41,291 nucleotides of DNA, from NCBI GenBank assembly GCA_028282325.1, contig JANQID010000011.1:1-41291 (forward strand), written 5' to 3'. Below the pieces are notes generated by a model. It was given only the letters and a program-made list of their open reading frames with translations. It did no database searches and had not been told where the DNA came from. Made by a program: the position numbers and the translations under genes. Positions 33,139-41,133 of the stretch are shown in pieces (within the stretch, counting starts at the first letter, position 1; each line of letters starts with the position of its first letter). The stretch comes from Chloroflexaceae bacterium. Its GTDB lineage: Bacteria; Chloroflexota; Chloroflexia; Chloroflexales; Chloroflexaceae.

Positions 33139-33410
33139 GCGATATAGCTTCCCCTGCGAGCATCGGCGACTCGCACCCGGCTGCATATAGATAAATCAGA
33201 TAGAGGTCGTACAATTTGGATCGATCATTTCCGGCGCAATCCTCCCGCTGAAACGATACGCAGATCCTCATTCCCCCGCCAAAATTGCGGTATACTCTCC
33301 GTGACGCTATGCCCGTGAACCAACGCAAGAGGACAAAGCCGTCTGCGCGTTCGTCGCTCGACGCTTCGCCGCCCTGCTGATCGCCGCTCAATGTGAATTA
33401 GGATGCGCTC

Positions 33411-34352
33411 ATGAATGATCAGAACGGACCAAAGATGATCGGTGTGCTGCTGCTGGAATATGGCGAGCCGGCCAGCCTTGATGACATTCCCGAATACCTC
33501 AGGTTGCACTACGGCGGGTATACGCCGCCGCCAGAGGCCATCGCCTACCTCGAAGAGCGCTGCCGCCAGGTCTGGGGCGGCCCAAACCGGGTTTCCGTTC
33601 CCGATCAGATCGCCGCCGCCCTCGCGGACGAGTTGGCGCGGCGCGACCCCGAACGGTATCGAGTCGCCCTCGCCGCCCGGTATTGGAATCCCTATGTAGA
33701 AGAAGCGCTGCCGCAACTGGCGGAGGCCGGGTATCACACCATTGTGATGCTGCCCTTGTCGCCGTTCAGTTCACATATGGCGATGCGCAGCATACACAAT
33801 GCGTTGGAGCGCGCCCGGCAGAAATGCACGATCGAGCCGAAGCTGTCGCTGATCGCCGACTGGGGGCGGCTGCCGGGCTTCCTCGACACATTTACCGCGC
33901 GCACCCGCGCCGCGTTGGAGCAGTTTCCCGCCAAGCAGCGAGACGAGGTGACGGCGGTATTTTGCGCTCACAGCGTAGCCGAAAGCGCCCAGAAGCCGGA
34001 GACCGAGTATCGCCAACAGCTCGAAGAGAGCAGCGCGGCAGTGATGGCCGCGACCGGGCTGCGAACGCAGCGCCTAGCATTTTATAGCGCCGAAGGGCCT
34101 GGACAGTGGCTAGGGCCGGATGTCGTCGAGTTGCTGGACCAGCTCCACGCCGAAGGCGGCGGCGCGGCGCTCTACATTCCCATCGGCAACGTGTACGATA
34201 ACGTGGAGTTGATCTACGAACTAGAAACGCGGATCCCGCAGCGGGCCGCGGAACTCGGCATTCAGACCGGCTACAGCGCCATGCCAAACGCCGCCCCGGA
34301 ATTCATCGCCGGTCTGGCCGACCTGGTTGTGCAAACGGCGGAAAGTGCGTAG
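33411..34352 (+). CDS. hemH: Ferrochelatase family (heme or coproheme synthesis)
   Basis: 313 residues, inserting Fe2+ into a porphyrin at the end of heme synthesis. The N-terminus GVLLLEYGEPASLDDIPEYL replaces the usual GVLLLNLGTP block. The metal-binding His lies in AVFCAHSVAES (about residue 183), and the catalytic acid in YIPIGNVYDNVELIYELE. There is no membrane segment, and the C-terminal Cys cluster of some ferrochelatases is absent. Whether it uses protoporphyrin IX or coproporphyrin III cannot be told. AGGA lies before the ATG and a TATACT element at 33291-33296 may be the promoter. The region 33139-33410 between ferredoxin and this gene holds no other supported gene. Confidence 0.92.
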   Translation: MNDQNGPKMIGVLLLEYGEPASLDDIPEYLRLHYGGYTPPPEAIAYLEERCRQVWGGPNRVSVPDQIAAALADELARRDPERYRVALAARYWNPYVEEALPQLAEAGYHTIVMLPLSPFSSHMAMRSIHNALERARQKCTIEPKLSLIADWGRLPGFLDTFTARTRAALEQFPAKQRDEVTAVFCAHSVAESAQKPETEYRQQLEESSAAVMAATGLRTQRLAFYSAEGPGQWLGPDVVELLDQLHAEGGGAALYIPIGNVYDNVELIYELETRIPQRAAELGIQTGYSAMPNAAPEFIAGLADLVVQTAESA

Positions 34353-34453
34353 GGCGTGCCTCGGCGGTGCGGCGGATGCGCCGCACCGCCGTATGCGAGG
34401 AATCGATGCTGGTCTGCAACGTGCATAAACGTGATCTCGCCGTTCCGCATGAT

Positions 34454-34586
34454 GCTACCCATGTCGCATGTCACCCTGAACGGAGCCGCAGGCAGCGTGA
34501 AGGGTCGCGGCGTTGTCTGAGATTCTTCGCTGCGCTCAGAATGACACCATGTGGTGCCTCCAATGCGGTGCCTCCAATATTGGTAG
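34454..34586. repeat. Diverged inverted copy of the MITE-like repeat
   Basis: Read on the minus strand it starts CTACCAATATTGGAGGCACC and contains CATTCTGAGCGCAGCGAAGA, then a CGACCCTTC...CAGGGTGACATGCG right arm and GGGTAGC end, matching the 29567-29844 elements with many changes. It has a short internal duplication of GGTGCCTCCAAT. It separates ferrochelatase from the restriction island. Confidence 0.65.
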
Positions 34587-34628
34587 ATACCATACCTCGT
34601 CTGTTCAGCGAACACGATCCGGCACGTC

Positions 34629-34727
34629 TCAGTCCATCTCGAAGACCCAGGGATGTTCCTGGAAGGGGCCTGCACCGGCCTGCGGCGCAAGAACCGCCCC
34701 CTTTATGTCAAAACGAACCTGGCTCAT
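34629..34727 (-). CDS. Possible 32-residue ORF overlapping the hsdR stop
   Basis: The ATG overlaps the hsdR TGA as ATGA, typical of coupled genes. The peptide starts MSQVRFDIKGAVLAPQAGAG and ends EHPWVFEMD. It is too short to assign. It may be the start of a gene truncated by the repeat at 34454-34586 or a short accessory protein. Confidence 0.4.
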   Translation of the reverse strand: MSQVRFDIKGAVLAPQAGAGPFQEHPWVFEMD

Positions 34728-37700
34728 TGCTGCGCTCCCTGGAATGCCCCATACACCACATCCAGCAGCGCGGCGGCGAAGCCCGTACGCACGCGCTCGT
34801 TGCTCAGGATCTGGGTGATCATAGTCTGGTAGCTGTCCATCCCGCCGACCACCTCGTTCATCATGACCGTCTCGAAATCGCCCAGGGCGAACTGCTCTTT
34901 GCTGTTGTGGCGCGCCTGCTGCGCCAACGTCGGGTTGGCGATCATACGCTCGCTGATGTGCGTCACCAGCCCGATCATGTCAGCCTCGCTTAGCTCGCCC
35001 TCGAACAGGTCGTTCATACGCTGGATGATCTCGGCCAGCTTTGCCTTCTGCGGGTCGCGGCTCTCGCCCGATCCGACCTCGCCCGGCGGGGTTAGCTCAT
35101 AATCGCCGTCGCCCTCTTTCAGGTTCAGCCATCGCGCCCCCTGGTCCTTCAGCCGGTAGTGGGTGAGCTGCACCCCGGAGAGGTCGATCTCTTCGCCGAG
35201 CCGGTCGGCGGCCAACAGCGGCAGCAGCAGCCGGAAGAAGATCGCCCGCTTCTCCAACTCGGTATCGGCGTAGTTAATGATCTGCGATAGGAAGTCGTAG
35301 AGCCGCACGAAGCTCGCCAGATCCTTACGGAACAGATCCAACTCATCCAGGCGCTTCTTATCGCCGGCGTCGCGGGCGTCGCTCCAGCGCTTGCGGAAGC
35401 GATCGACCGCCGGGGCCAGCGCCGCCTGGAGCGCGGCCTGCTTGCCTTTGGGATCGAGGTAGACCTTCACAAAGGTCTCGATCTCAGACTCCGCGTAGAT
35501 CCGGGCATCGTCGAGTTTGGCCTGAAGTGTGTGGATCAGGTTGGGGTCGGTGACGCCGGCCAGTTCGGCGCGTTTGTAGTAGGGCTTGAAGGCGTCCAGG
35601 ATCTGTTCCGGGTCGTTGACGAAGTCGAGGATGTACGTCGCATCCTTGCCCGGCGCGGTGCGGTTTAGCCGCGAGAAGGTCTGCACGGCGGTGATGCCGT
35701 CGATTCGCTTGTCGACGTACATCGCGCAGAGCAAAGGCTGGTCGAAGCCGGTCTGGAATTTGTTGGCGACGATCAGCACCTGATACTCGTCGCCCTTGAA
35801 CGCCGCGCGGATATCGCGGCCCTTCAGCCCCGGGTTCATGCTTGTCTCGCTGAAGGGCTCTGGCCCGCTCTCGGGGTCGTGGACCTCGCCGGAGAAGGCC
35901 ACCAGCGCGGCCAGGTCGTGGTAGCCCTGCCGGCGGATGTAGGCGTCGAGGGCCAGTTTGTAGCGCACGGCCTCCTTGCGCGAGCCGGTGACGACCATCG
36001 CCTTCGCCTGGCCGCCCAGCAGGTGCTGGATATTGGCGCGGAAGTGCTCGATGATGATCTGCACCTTCTGGCTGATATTGTAGGGATGCAGCCGTACCCA
36101 GCGCATCAGCCCGCGCACCGCTGCGGCCTGCTCGACCTCGGTGTCGTCGTATTCACGCCCGTTGTGAGCCAGACGGAAGGCCAGTTTGTAGGGGGTGTAG
36201 TTCTGCAGCACATCGAGGATGTAGCCCTCCTCAATCGCCTGCTGCATCGTGTAGACGTGGAAGGCCGCCGGCATGTTCTGCTCGGAGGGCGGCGCGTCGG
36301 GATGAGGCCGGCGCCCGAAGCGCATCAGGGTCTTGGCCTTGGGCGTGGCGGTGAAGGCGAAGAAGCTGATATTCGGATGCGCGGCGCGATCCTCCATCTC
36401 GGCCAGCAGCAGGTCTTCGACGCTGACCTCTTCGCCTTCCTGGATCTGCTCGGCGGTGAGCACCTTGCTGAGGGATCCAGCCGCTGAGCCAGTCTGCGAG
36501 GAGTGCGCTTCGTCGGCGATCACGGCGAAGCGCCGCTCGCGTAGCGAACCCTCCTTCTGGATCGCCTCCAGTGCGAAGGGGAAGGTTTGCAGGGTGACGA
36601 TGATGATCGGCGCCCGGTCGAGCAACGCGCGGGCCAGTTGCTCGGATTTGACTCCGGCCCGGGCCTCGATCTTTGTCACCACGCCCTGCTTGTGCTCAAA
36701 CTGGTAGATCGTCTCCTGGAGCTGGGCATCGAGCACGGTGCGGTCGGTGACGACGATCACCGAGTCGAAGACCTTGCGGTCCTGTTCGTCGTGCAGGCTG
36801 GCGAGGCGGTGGGCCAGCCAGGCGATCGAGTTGGACTTGCCCGAACCGGCGGAGTGCTGGATGAGGCAGCACTGCCCCGGTCCCTCGCTGCGCGCCGCCG
36901 CCACCAGCGCCCGCACGGCGTCCCACTGGTGGTAGCGCGGGAAGATCAGGGATTCGCTAGTGACCTTGCGACCGCGATCGTCTTCGCGTTCCTGCTGCTC
37001 CAGATGCACGAAGTTGGCCAGGATGTCGAGCAGGCTGTCGCGGGCCAGCACCCGCTCCCAAAGGTAGGCGGTGCGGTAGCCGTCGGGGTTGGGCGGATTG
37101 CCCGCGCCGCCGTCGTGGCCCATGTTGAAGGGCAGGAAGCGTGTGGCTTTCCCCTCCAGCCGGGTCGTCATCCAGACTTCGTCGGTGCTGACGGCGAAGT
37201 GGACCAGCGCCCGGCGCTTGAACTGGAGCAGCGGCTCGTCGCGATTGGTGGCCGGGTCGCGCGGGGGCCGGTCGCGGCGATACTGGGCGATGGCGTCGCG
37301 CACGCTCTGGGTGAAGTCGGTCTTCAACTCGGCAGTGGCGACGGGGATGCCATTGACGAAGAAGACCAGATCGATCGCGTCGTTGGTCTCGTTGCGGCTG
37401 TAGTGTAGCTGGCGCACCACCCGGCAGCGCACCTGCGCGTAGCGGGCCAGGGTGGTCGGGTTGAGGCCCTGAGCCGGCTGAAACTGGCACATCGCGAAAC
37501 GGGCGTTGATCTGCTTGAAGCCGCGCCGCAGCACCGCCAGCGCGCCTTCCTGGTCGAGCATGGCTGCGAGCCGGGTGAGCAGGACCTTGCCGGTATCGCC
37601 GTTGTGCAGCCGGCCCAATTTGGCCACCTCGTTCGGTTGGGTCTCCTCCAGCCAGCCGAGCACGTCTTCGGGATACAGCGCCAATTCGCGGTCATAGCCG

Positions 37701-37783
37701 TCGCTCATTCCCTCCAGCCAGCCGTGGGTCGTGAGGCGGGCGACAATCTCGTCCTCGAAGGTTCGCTCGCGGTGTTTGCTCAT
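34724..37783 (-). CDS. hsdR: Type I restriction enzyme, R (motor/endonuclease) subunit
   Basis: 1019 residues. The N-terminal PD-(D/E)xK nuclease domain has Asp138 and the Glu152-x-Lys154 pair (AIDLVFFVNGIPVATAELK). The SF2 helicase core starts with Walker A QHSAGSGKS (309-317), then IADEAHSSQTG (DEAH, 424-427), FFAFTATPKAKT, VANKFQTGFDQPLLCAMYVDKR and QTFSRLNRTAPG. The C-terminal helical region that binds the MTase complex is present, so the subunit looks complete. It cleaves unmodified DNA far from the recognition site after ATP-driven translocation. It is the last large gene of the island hsdS / antitoxin-like / hsdR fragment / fic / hsdR; hsdM is not in view. Its first 23 codons are duplicated at 39303-39371. 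Confidence 0.95.
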   Translation of the reverse strand: MSKHRERTFEDEIVARLTTHGWLEGMSDGYDRELALYPEDVLGWLEETQPNEVAKLGRLHNGDTGKVLLTRLAAMLDQEGALAVLRRGFKQINARFAMCQFQPAQGLNPTTLARYAQVRCRVVRQLHYSRNETNDAIDLVFFVNGIPVATAELKTDFTQSVRDAIAQYRRDRPPRDPATNRDEPLLQFKRRALVHFAVSTDEVWMTTRLEGKATRFLPFNMGHDGGAGNPPNPDGYRTAYLWERVLARDSLLDILANFVHLEQQEREDDRGRKVTSESLIFPRYHQWDAVRALVAAARSEGPGQCCLIQHSAGSGKSNSIAWLAHRLASLHDEQDRKVFDSVIVVTDRTVLDAQLQETIYQFEHKQGVVTKIEARAGVKSEQLARALLDRAPIIIVTLQTFPFALEAIQKEGSLRERRFAVIADEAHSSQTGSAAGSLSKVLTAEQIQEGEEVSVEDLLLAEMEDRAAHPNISFFAFTATPKAKTLMRFGRRPHPDAPPSEQNMPAAFHVYTMQQAIEEGYILDVLQNYTPYKLAFRLAHNGREYDDTEVEQAAAVRGLMRWVRLHPYNISQKVQIIIEHFRANIQHLLGGQAKAMVVTGSRKEAVRYKLALDAYIRRQGYHDLAALVAFSGEVHDPESGPEPFSETSMNPGLKGRDIRAAFKGDEYQVLIVANKFQTGFDQPLLCAMYVDKRIDGITAVQTFSRLNRTAPGKDATYILDFVNDPEQILDAFKPYYKRAELAGVTDPNLIHTLQAKLDDARIYAESEIETFVKVYLDPKGKQAALQAALAPAVDRFRKRWSDARDAGDKKRLDELDLFRKDLASFVRLYDFLSQIINYADTELEKRAIFFRLLLPLLAADRLGEEIDLSGVQLTHYRLKDQGARWLNLKEGDGDYELTPPGEVGSGESRDPQKAKLAEIIQRMNDLFEGELSEADMIGLVTHISERMIANPTLAQQARHNSKEQFALGDFETVMMNEVVGGMDSYQTMITQILSNERVRTGFAAALLDVVYGAFQGAQQ

Positions 37784-37866
37784 AGCGCAACTCCCCGTCG
37801 CTGCAGAATGTGCGCGAAGTACAAATCTCGTCGGTAGAATTGTCGTTTGCGGGCAAAAAGTACAAT

Positions 37867-39048
37867 TTACCCGTCGGGTCGGTTGAGTATCTGCAAGATC
37901 GCTTCGGCGACAAAAATGCGGCCATAGCTGGTTTCATTGTACGGACGCAGGATGCCCGCCTCGACCAATCGCTCGATACCGCGACGGGCGCTGTGATACG
38001 TCACCTCCAGCGCATCGGCGGCCTGAGGAATGCTCAGGAATGGTGTCTCGAACAGCAGATCGACGAGGCCGATCAGCACCGCCGAGCTGCGTGCCTGGGT
38101 CACCTGCCGACGCCATTCCTGCTGGATCTCCTGCAGACCTCTGGCGCGGTTGATTGCGTCGCGCGACTGTTCGGCAACGCCTTGCAAGAAGAAGTCGAGC
38201 CAGCCGACCCAATCCCCCCGCTCGCTCACCGCGAGCAGCCGGTCGTAGTATTCGTTGCGCCGGCGATCGAAGTAGGCGCTGAGTGAGAGCAGGGGGGCCG
38301 GGAGCAGTTGCCAGTGATGGAGCAGCAGCGAAATCAGTAAGCGCCCGATCCGCCCGTTGCCGTCGCGAAATGGGTGAATCGCCTCGAACTGGTAGTGGAT
38401 GAAAGCGATCCGCATCAACGGTGGATAGTCGTCGGCACTGTGGAAGTAGCGCTCCAGTGCGTCGAGACATGCCTGCAACTCAGATACCGGCGGCGGGATG
38501 TACTCGGCTTCCTGGAGTTGGCCCCGCGCCCGCCCGATCCAGTTCTGGATGCGGCGGAACTCGCCGGGCGCGGCTTCCTGTCCCCGCACCCCGTCCATCA
38601 GTCGCTCGTGCAACTCGCGAATCAGCCGCAGGCTGATCGGCAAGGTTGCCAGCCGGTCAAGGCCATAGCGCAGGGTGTGAACATAGTTGAGCACTTCGCG
38701 CACATCAGATTCGGGCGGCAGCGATTGCATACCCGATAGAGTGAGCTGACCCGCCTCGTAGGCATACAGGTCGGCGATGTTGGTCTGGGTGCCTTCGATC
38801 CGCGACGAGAGCACCGCCTCGCGCCGGACAAAGGGGCCAATCAGCAGTTCCGGGTTCGGCAGCATCCGCCCCAGCCCGGCCAGCTCGCCAAGCGCCCGAT
38901 CGGCCTCGGAAAGGATGCGTACCAGCGATGGATCGAGCGCCAGTGCAGGCGGCAGCGGATGCGGCACAAATGCCCAGTACTCAGTCGCATCCTGGCGTGC
39001 GGCGACCACCCGGCCGGCTGTGCTCTGGGCAAAACGATCGAGATTCAT
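37867..39048 (-). CDS. Fic family protein (probable AMP-transferase) with N-terminal Fic_N and C-terminal wHTH
   Basis: 393 residues. The catalytic motif HPFRDGNGRIGR (225-236) is complete, so it should transfer AMP (or another NMP) from a nucleotide to a target hydroxyl. SSRIEG (81-86) is the class-II inhibitory helix motif in the same chain, whose Glu blocks productive ATP binding. A winged-helix-like region at about 320-392 (FLSIPQAADALEVTYHSARRGIERLVEAGIL) suggests DNA binding or autoregulation. It sits between hsdS and hsdR, 83 nt before hsdR, in the position where type I systems often carry accessory genes. Target unknown. Confidence 0.93.
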   Translation of the reverse strand: MNLDRFAQSTAGRVVAARQDATEYWAFVPHPLPPALALDPSLVRILSEADRALGELAGLGRMLPNPELLIGPFVRREAVLSSRIEGTQTNIADLYAYEAGQLTLSGMQSLPPESDVREVLNYVHTLRYGLDRLATLPISLRLIRELHERLMDGVRGQEAAPGEFRRIQNWIGRARGQLQEAEYIPPPVSELQACLDALERYFHSADDYPPLMRIAFIHYQFEAIHPFRDGNGRIGRLLISLLLHHWQLLPAPLLSLSAYFDRRRNEYYDRLLAVSERGDWVGWLDFFLQGVAEQSRDAINRARGLQEIQQEWRRQVTQARSSAVLIGLVDLLFETPFLSIPQAADALEVTYHSARRGIERLVEAGILRPYNETSYGRIFVAEAILQILNRPDG

Positions 39049-39124
39049 CGCAGCACCTCGGCGCAGACGGCCTGATGGCTCTCACCCCCAGGAAGCAGGA
39101 GTTGGGTCTGGATTCTGAGCGTAG

Positions 39125-39302
39125 ATTGTTCATTGGGAGTAGGAATGAACACTGGAGTGCCATGCACCTCTATGTCATTCCGACTCCTTCGACTGCGCGG
39201 CTCCCGCCCCTCGGCAAGCTCAGGAACCGCCTGTCGAGGGGCAGGGTAAACTCCGTGGAGGAATCTGCACTGCGACTCCGTGCAACTCACCGAAGACCCC
39301 CG
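39125..39302. repeat. Repeat-derived segment between fic and the hsdR fragment
   Basis: Non-coding mosaic with an inverted CTCCCGCCCCTCGGC / GTCGAGGGGCAGGG-type pair and a GGGTAAACTCCGTGGAGGAA block that recurs, partly inverted, at 41082-41147. It joins the hsdR fragment at about 39302, where coding homology stops. Confidence 0.5.
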
Positions 39303-39371
39303 CAGCCAGCCGTGGGTTGTGAGGCGGGCGATAATCTCGTCCTCGAAGGTTCGCTCGCGGTGCTTGCTCAT
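39303..39371 (-). pseudogene. 5' fragment of a second hsdR (23 codons)
   Basis: The 69 nt encode MSKHRERTFEDEIIARLTTHG plus two codons and match the true hsdR start (37715-37783) at 66 of 69 positions. Two changes are silent and one gives Val to Ile. The frame runs on into the repeat at 39302 and downstream, giving a spurious 108-codon ORF to 39045. The ATG overlaps the TGA of an alternative antitoxin frame (TGATG), as though this was once the normal hsdR start. Confidence 0.85.
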
Positions 39372-39414
39372 CAGGCGCTCACTCCCTGATTCCTTTCGCC
39401 CCGGTCAACTGCGG

Positions 39415-39546
39415 TCAGGACGATTGCCAGGCGCAATTTTGCCTGCGATAGGTCAGAAAAACGCGCCATCCCGCTGGTAAGGAAACTGTTTCGAGTAACC
39501 GAATATCGCCGTGCTCATCAATGATCGCTTCAATCGTACGAAGCAT
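39415..39546 (-). CDS. Antitoxin-like small ORF (43 residues)
   Basis: ATG 39546 has AGGAGGT 6 nt upstream. The peptide starts MLRTIEAIIDEHGDIRLLET and continues VSLPAGWRVFLTY, which matches the N-terminal beta-hairpin pattern of small plant-type antitoxins (DUF2281/AbrB-like, RLLEPVxLPAG). The usual acidic helical C-terminus is absent: the frame ends early, and another frame continues to overlap the hsdR fragment. It may be truncated or frameshifted. It lies between hsdS and the hsdR fragment in the same orientation, and no toxin gene is recognisable beside it. Confidence 0.5.
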   Translation of the reverse strand: MLRTIEAIIDEHGDIRLLETVSLPAGWRVFLTYRRQNCAWQSS

Positions 39547-39583
39547 GATCGACCTCCTGTCGCTTTGGCGCCACCCGTTTATT

Positions 39584-40927
39584 CTAGCACCCTATCCCCC
39601 GCACGTCGATCTGCCCCGTCACCGCCGCCGCGATCAGCGCCGTGCGATGCTCCCGCAACACCGCGCTGAAGGCCTCGGCTTTGGCGATGAGGGTGTCGAT
39701 CTGGGCGGTTTCACTTGTGATCTGATTGAGGAGAACTATTTGCTCAGGTACGGGCGGAAAGACGAAAACAAGATTTCGAATCGTCGACTGAGAGATATTC
39801 TGCATCGACTGACTGGCACCTGTGGCATCTACTTCCATTTGAACCCGCACCATAGGTGTACGCAATATCAATGTCACATATTCAGGCGTCGATTGCTTTG
39901 GATCTATACGTAGACGATAAAGCTTGTCACAAAGCAGGAGGTTTGGATGGTCTTGTGAAACAACAGCAGCACTTCCAACCAATTCTCGTGTATTGGCTCG
40001 TGATATGAGAACATCACCGAGGCAAACGATAAGGCTCTCGATTGGCTCTAGATCATCCGGCAGTGCTTTGTTCTCAGTAGGATCGAACGTGTTGCCATTA
40101 ACACAACCTACCTTCAATATTCCCCACTCGTTGCCTTCCGCAGGCCTATTCTCACATTGAGGACTCCAGCCCTGGTCGAGACTCAATAGGCAGTACTTCA
40201 GCCGCTTCACCTCCCAACCCGCCGGCACCGCCCCCAGCCACGCCACCCCACTGTCGCGCATCGGCGCGGCGGGGTCGAGGCCCTTCGTCACCGCGTGGCT
40301 GATCAGCGCCCGGCGCTTCTCTTGCAGCAGCGCCACTAGCGCCGCCTGCTTCGCGATCAGCGCGTCGATCCGCGCCGTCTCCGCGTCGAGGAAGGCAGCG
40401 ATGGCACACTGCTCGGCGAGGGGGGGGAGGGGTAGTCGTAGTTTTACGAGGTCAGAGGAATTGATTGCTGGATAACTAATACCGACTGAATATGCGACTA
40501 CCTTATCTAAAAAGCATGGAGCCTTCACAGCATAGGCGAGAAACTCTGCATCGACGCCTTTCTGGGGACGAAGCACAGCAAAACCTGTTGACACGACTAC
40601 ACCCGAGAGTGAAAGGTCGATTCTTGCGATTGCCTTCAGATATGTCCTGACTGTGGAAATAATAATGTCTCCGGTTCGTGCAATGCGCCGGGCACGGGAA
40701 GGTGATTTCTGAAAAACGACAGGTTGGACGTTTGTCACACCATGCGTTTCATCTACATCTGAGATCTCAACATACCTGAATTCAAAATCAGGATGGGTGC
40801 TCTCTGGCAATACTTCATCATTGTGAGATGCCAAGTACTTGAGTGGCTTGGTTTCCCAATGATCAGGCACGTCGCCTACCCACTCCACACCCGAGTCCTT
40901 ATACGCCGGATAGCGCGGGAAGCTCAT
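39584..40927 (-). CDS. hsdS: Type I restriction-modification specificity subunit
   Basis: 447 residues that dictate the two halves of the DNA target for the HsdM/HsdR complex. Two target-recognition domains are visible. TRD1 spans about residues 15-175, beginning YKDSGVEWVGDVPDHWE. TRD2 spans about 225-400, beginning with the repeat of that motif, RDSGVAWLGAVPAGWE. Each is followed by a helical spacer: PLPPLAEQCAIAAFLDAETARIDALIAKQAALVALLQEKRRALI and VPEQIVLLNQITSETAQIDTLIAKAEAFSAVLREHRTALI. The TRD-coding DNA is visibly more AT-rich than the spacer-coding DNA, as expected after TRD exchange. Its ATG overlaps the stop of an upstream ORF as ATGA. Confidence 0.95.
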   Translation of the reverse strand: MSFPRYPAYKDSGVEWVGDVPDHWETKPLKYLASHNDEVLPESTHPDFEFRYVEISDVDETHGVTNVQPVVFQKSPSRARRIARTGDIIISTVRTYLKAIARIDLSLSGVVVSTGFAVLRPQKGVDAEFLAYAVKAPCFLDKVVAYSVGISYPAINSSDLVKLRLPLPPLAEQCAIAAFLDAETARIDALIAKQAALVALLQEKRRALISHAVTKGLDPAAPMRDSGVAWLGAVPAGWEVKRLKYCLLSLDQGWSPQCENRPAEGNEWGILKVGCVNGNTFDPTENKALPDDLEPIESLIVCLGDVLISRANTRELVGSAAVVSQDHPNLLLCDKLYRLRIDPKQSTPEYVTLILRTPMVRVQMEVDATGASQSMQNISQSTIRNLVFVFPPVPEQIVLLNQITSETAQIDTLIAKAEAFSAVLREHRTALIAAAVTGQIDVRGIGC

Positions 40928-41133
40928 AGCGATACCTCGTTCGATTTCACAAGCGCCTTCATACCCAACCCCTGCTGCTCCCTGTGCTCAAGGACGGACA
41001 GAATATCGCCGCGTATCGCCGTGGCCCGCATAGTAGCACATTGCATGGTACACCAATGAATCCCAATATCATTCCGCCCGAAGTGGAGGAATCTGCCGTG
41101 CGACTCGCTGCCATGCAGTACAGACCCCTCCAC
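40924..41133 (-). CDS. Unidentified ORF overlapping the hsdS start
   Basis: A minus-strand frame ending at 40924 overlaps the hsdS ATG by ATGA. Its last 30 residues (RATAIRGDILSVLEHREQQG and KALVKSNEVSL) look protein-like. The part before about 41030 is repeat-derived, so the true upstream sequence may have been cut by the repeat. It could be the tail of hsdM or of another small gene, and I cannot identify it. Confidence 0.3.
   Translation of the reverse strand: MEGSVLHGSESHGRFLHFGRNDIGIHWCTMQCATMRATAIRGDILSVLEHREQQGLGMKALVKSNEVSL

Noticed and set aside
39045-39302. Continuation of the hsdR fragment to a 108-residue protein
   Set aside because: After 39302 the frame runs through repeat DNA, and the residues have no resemblance to HsdR or another protein.
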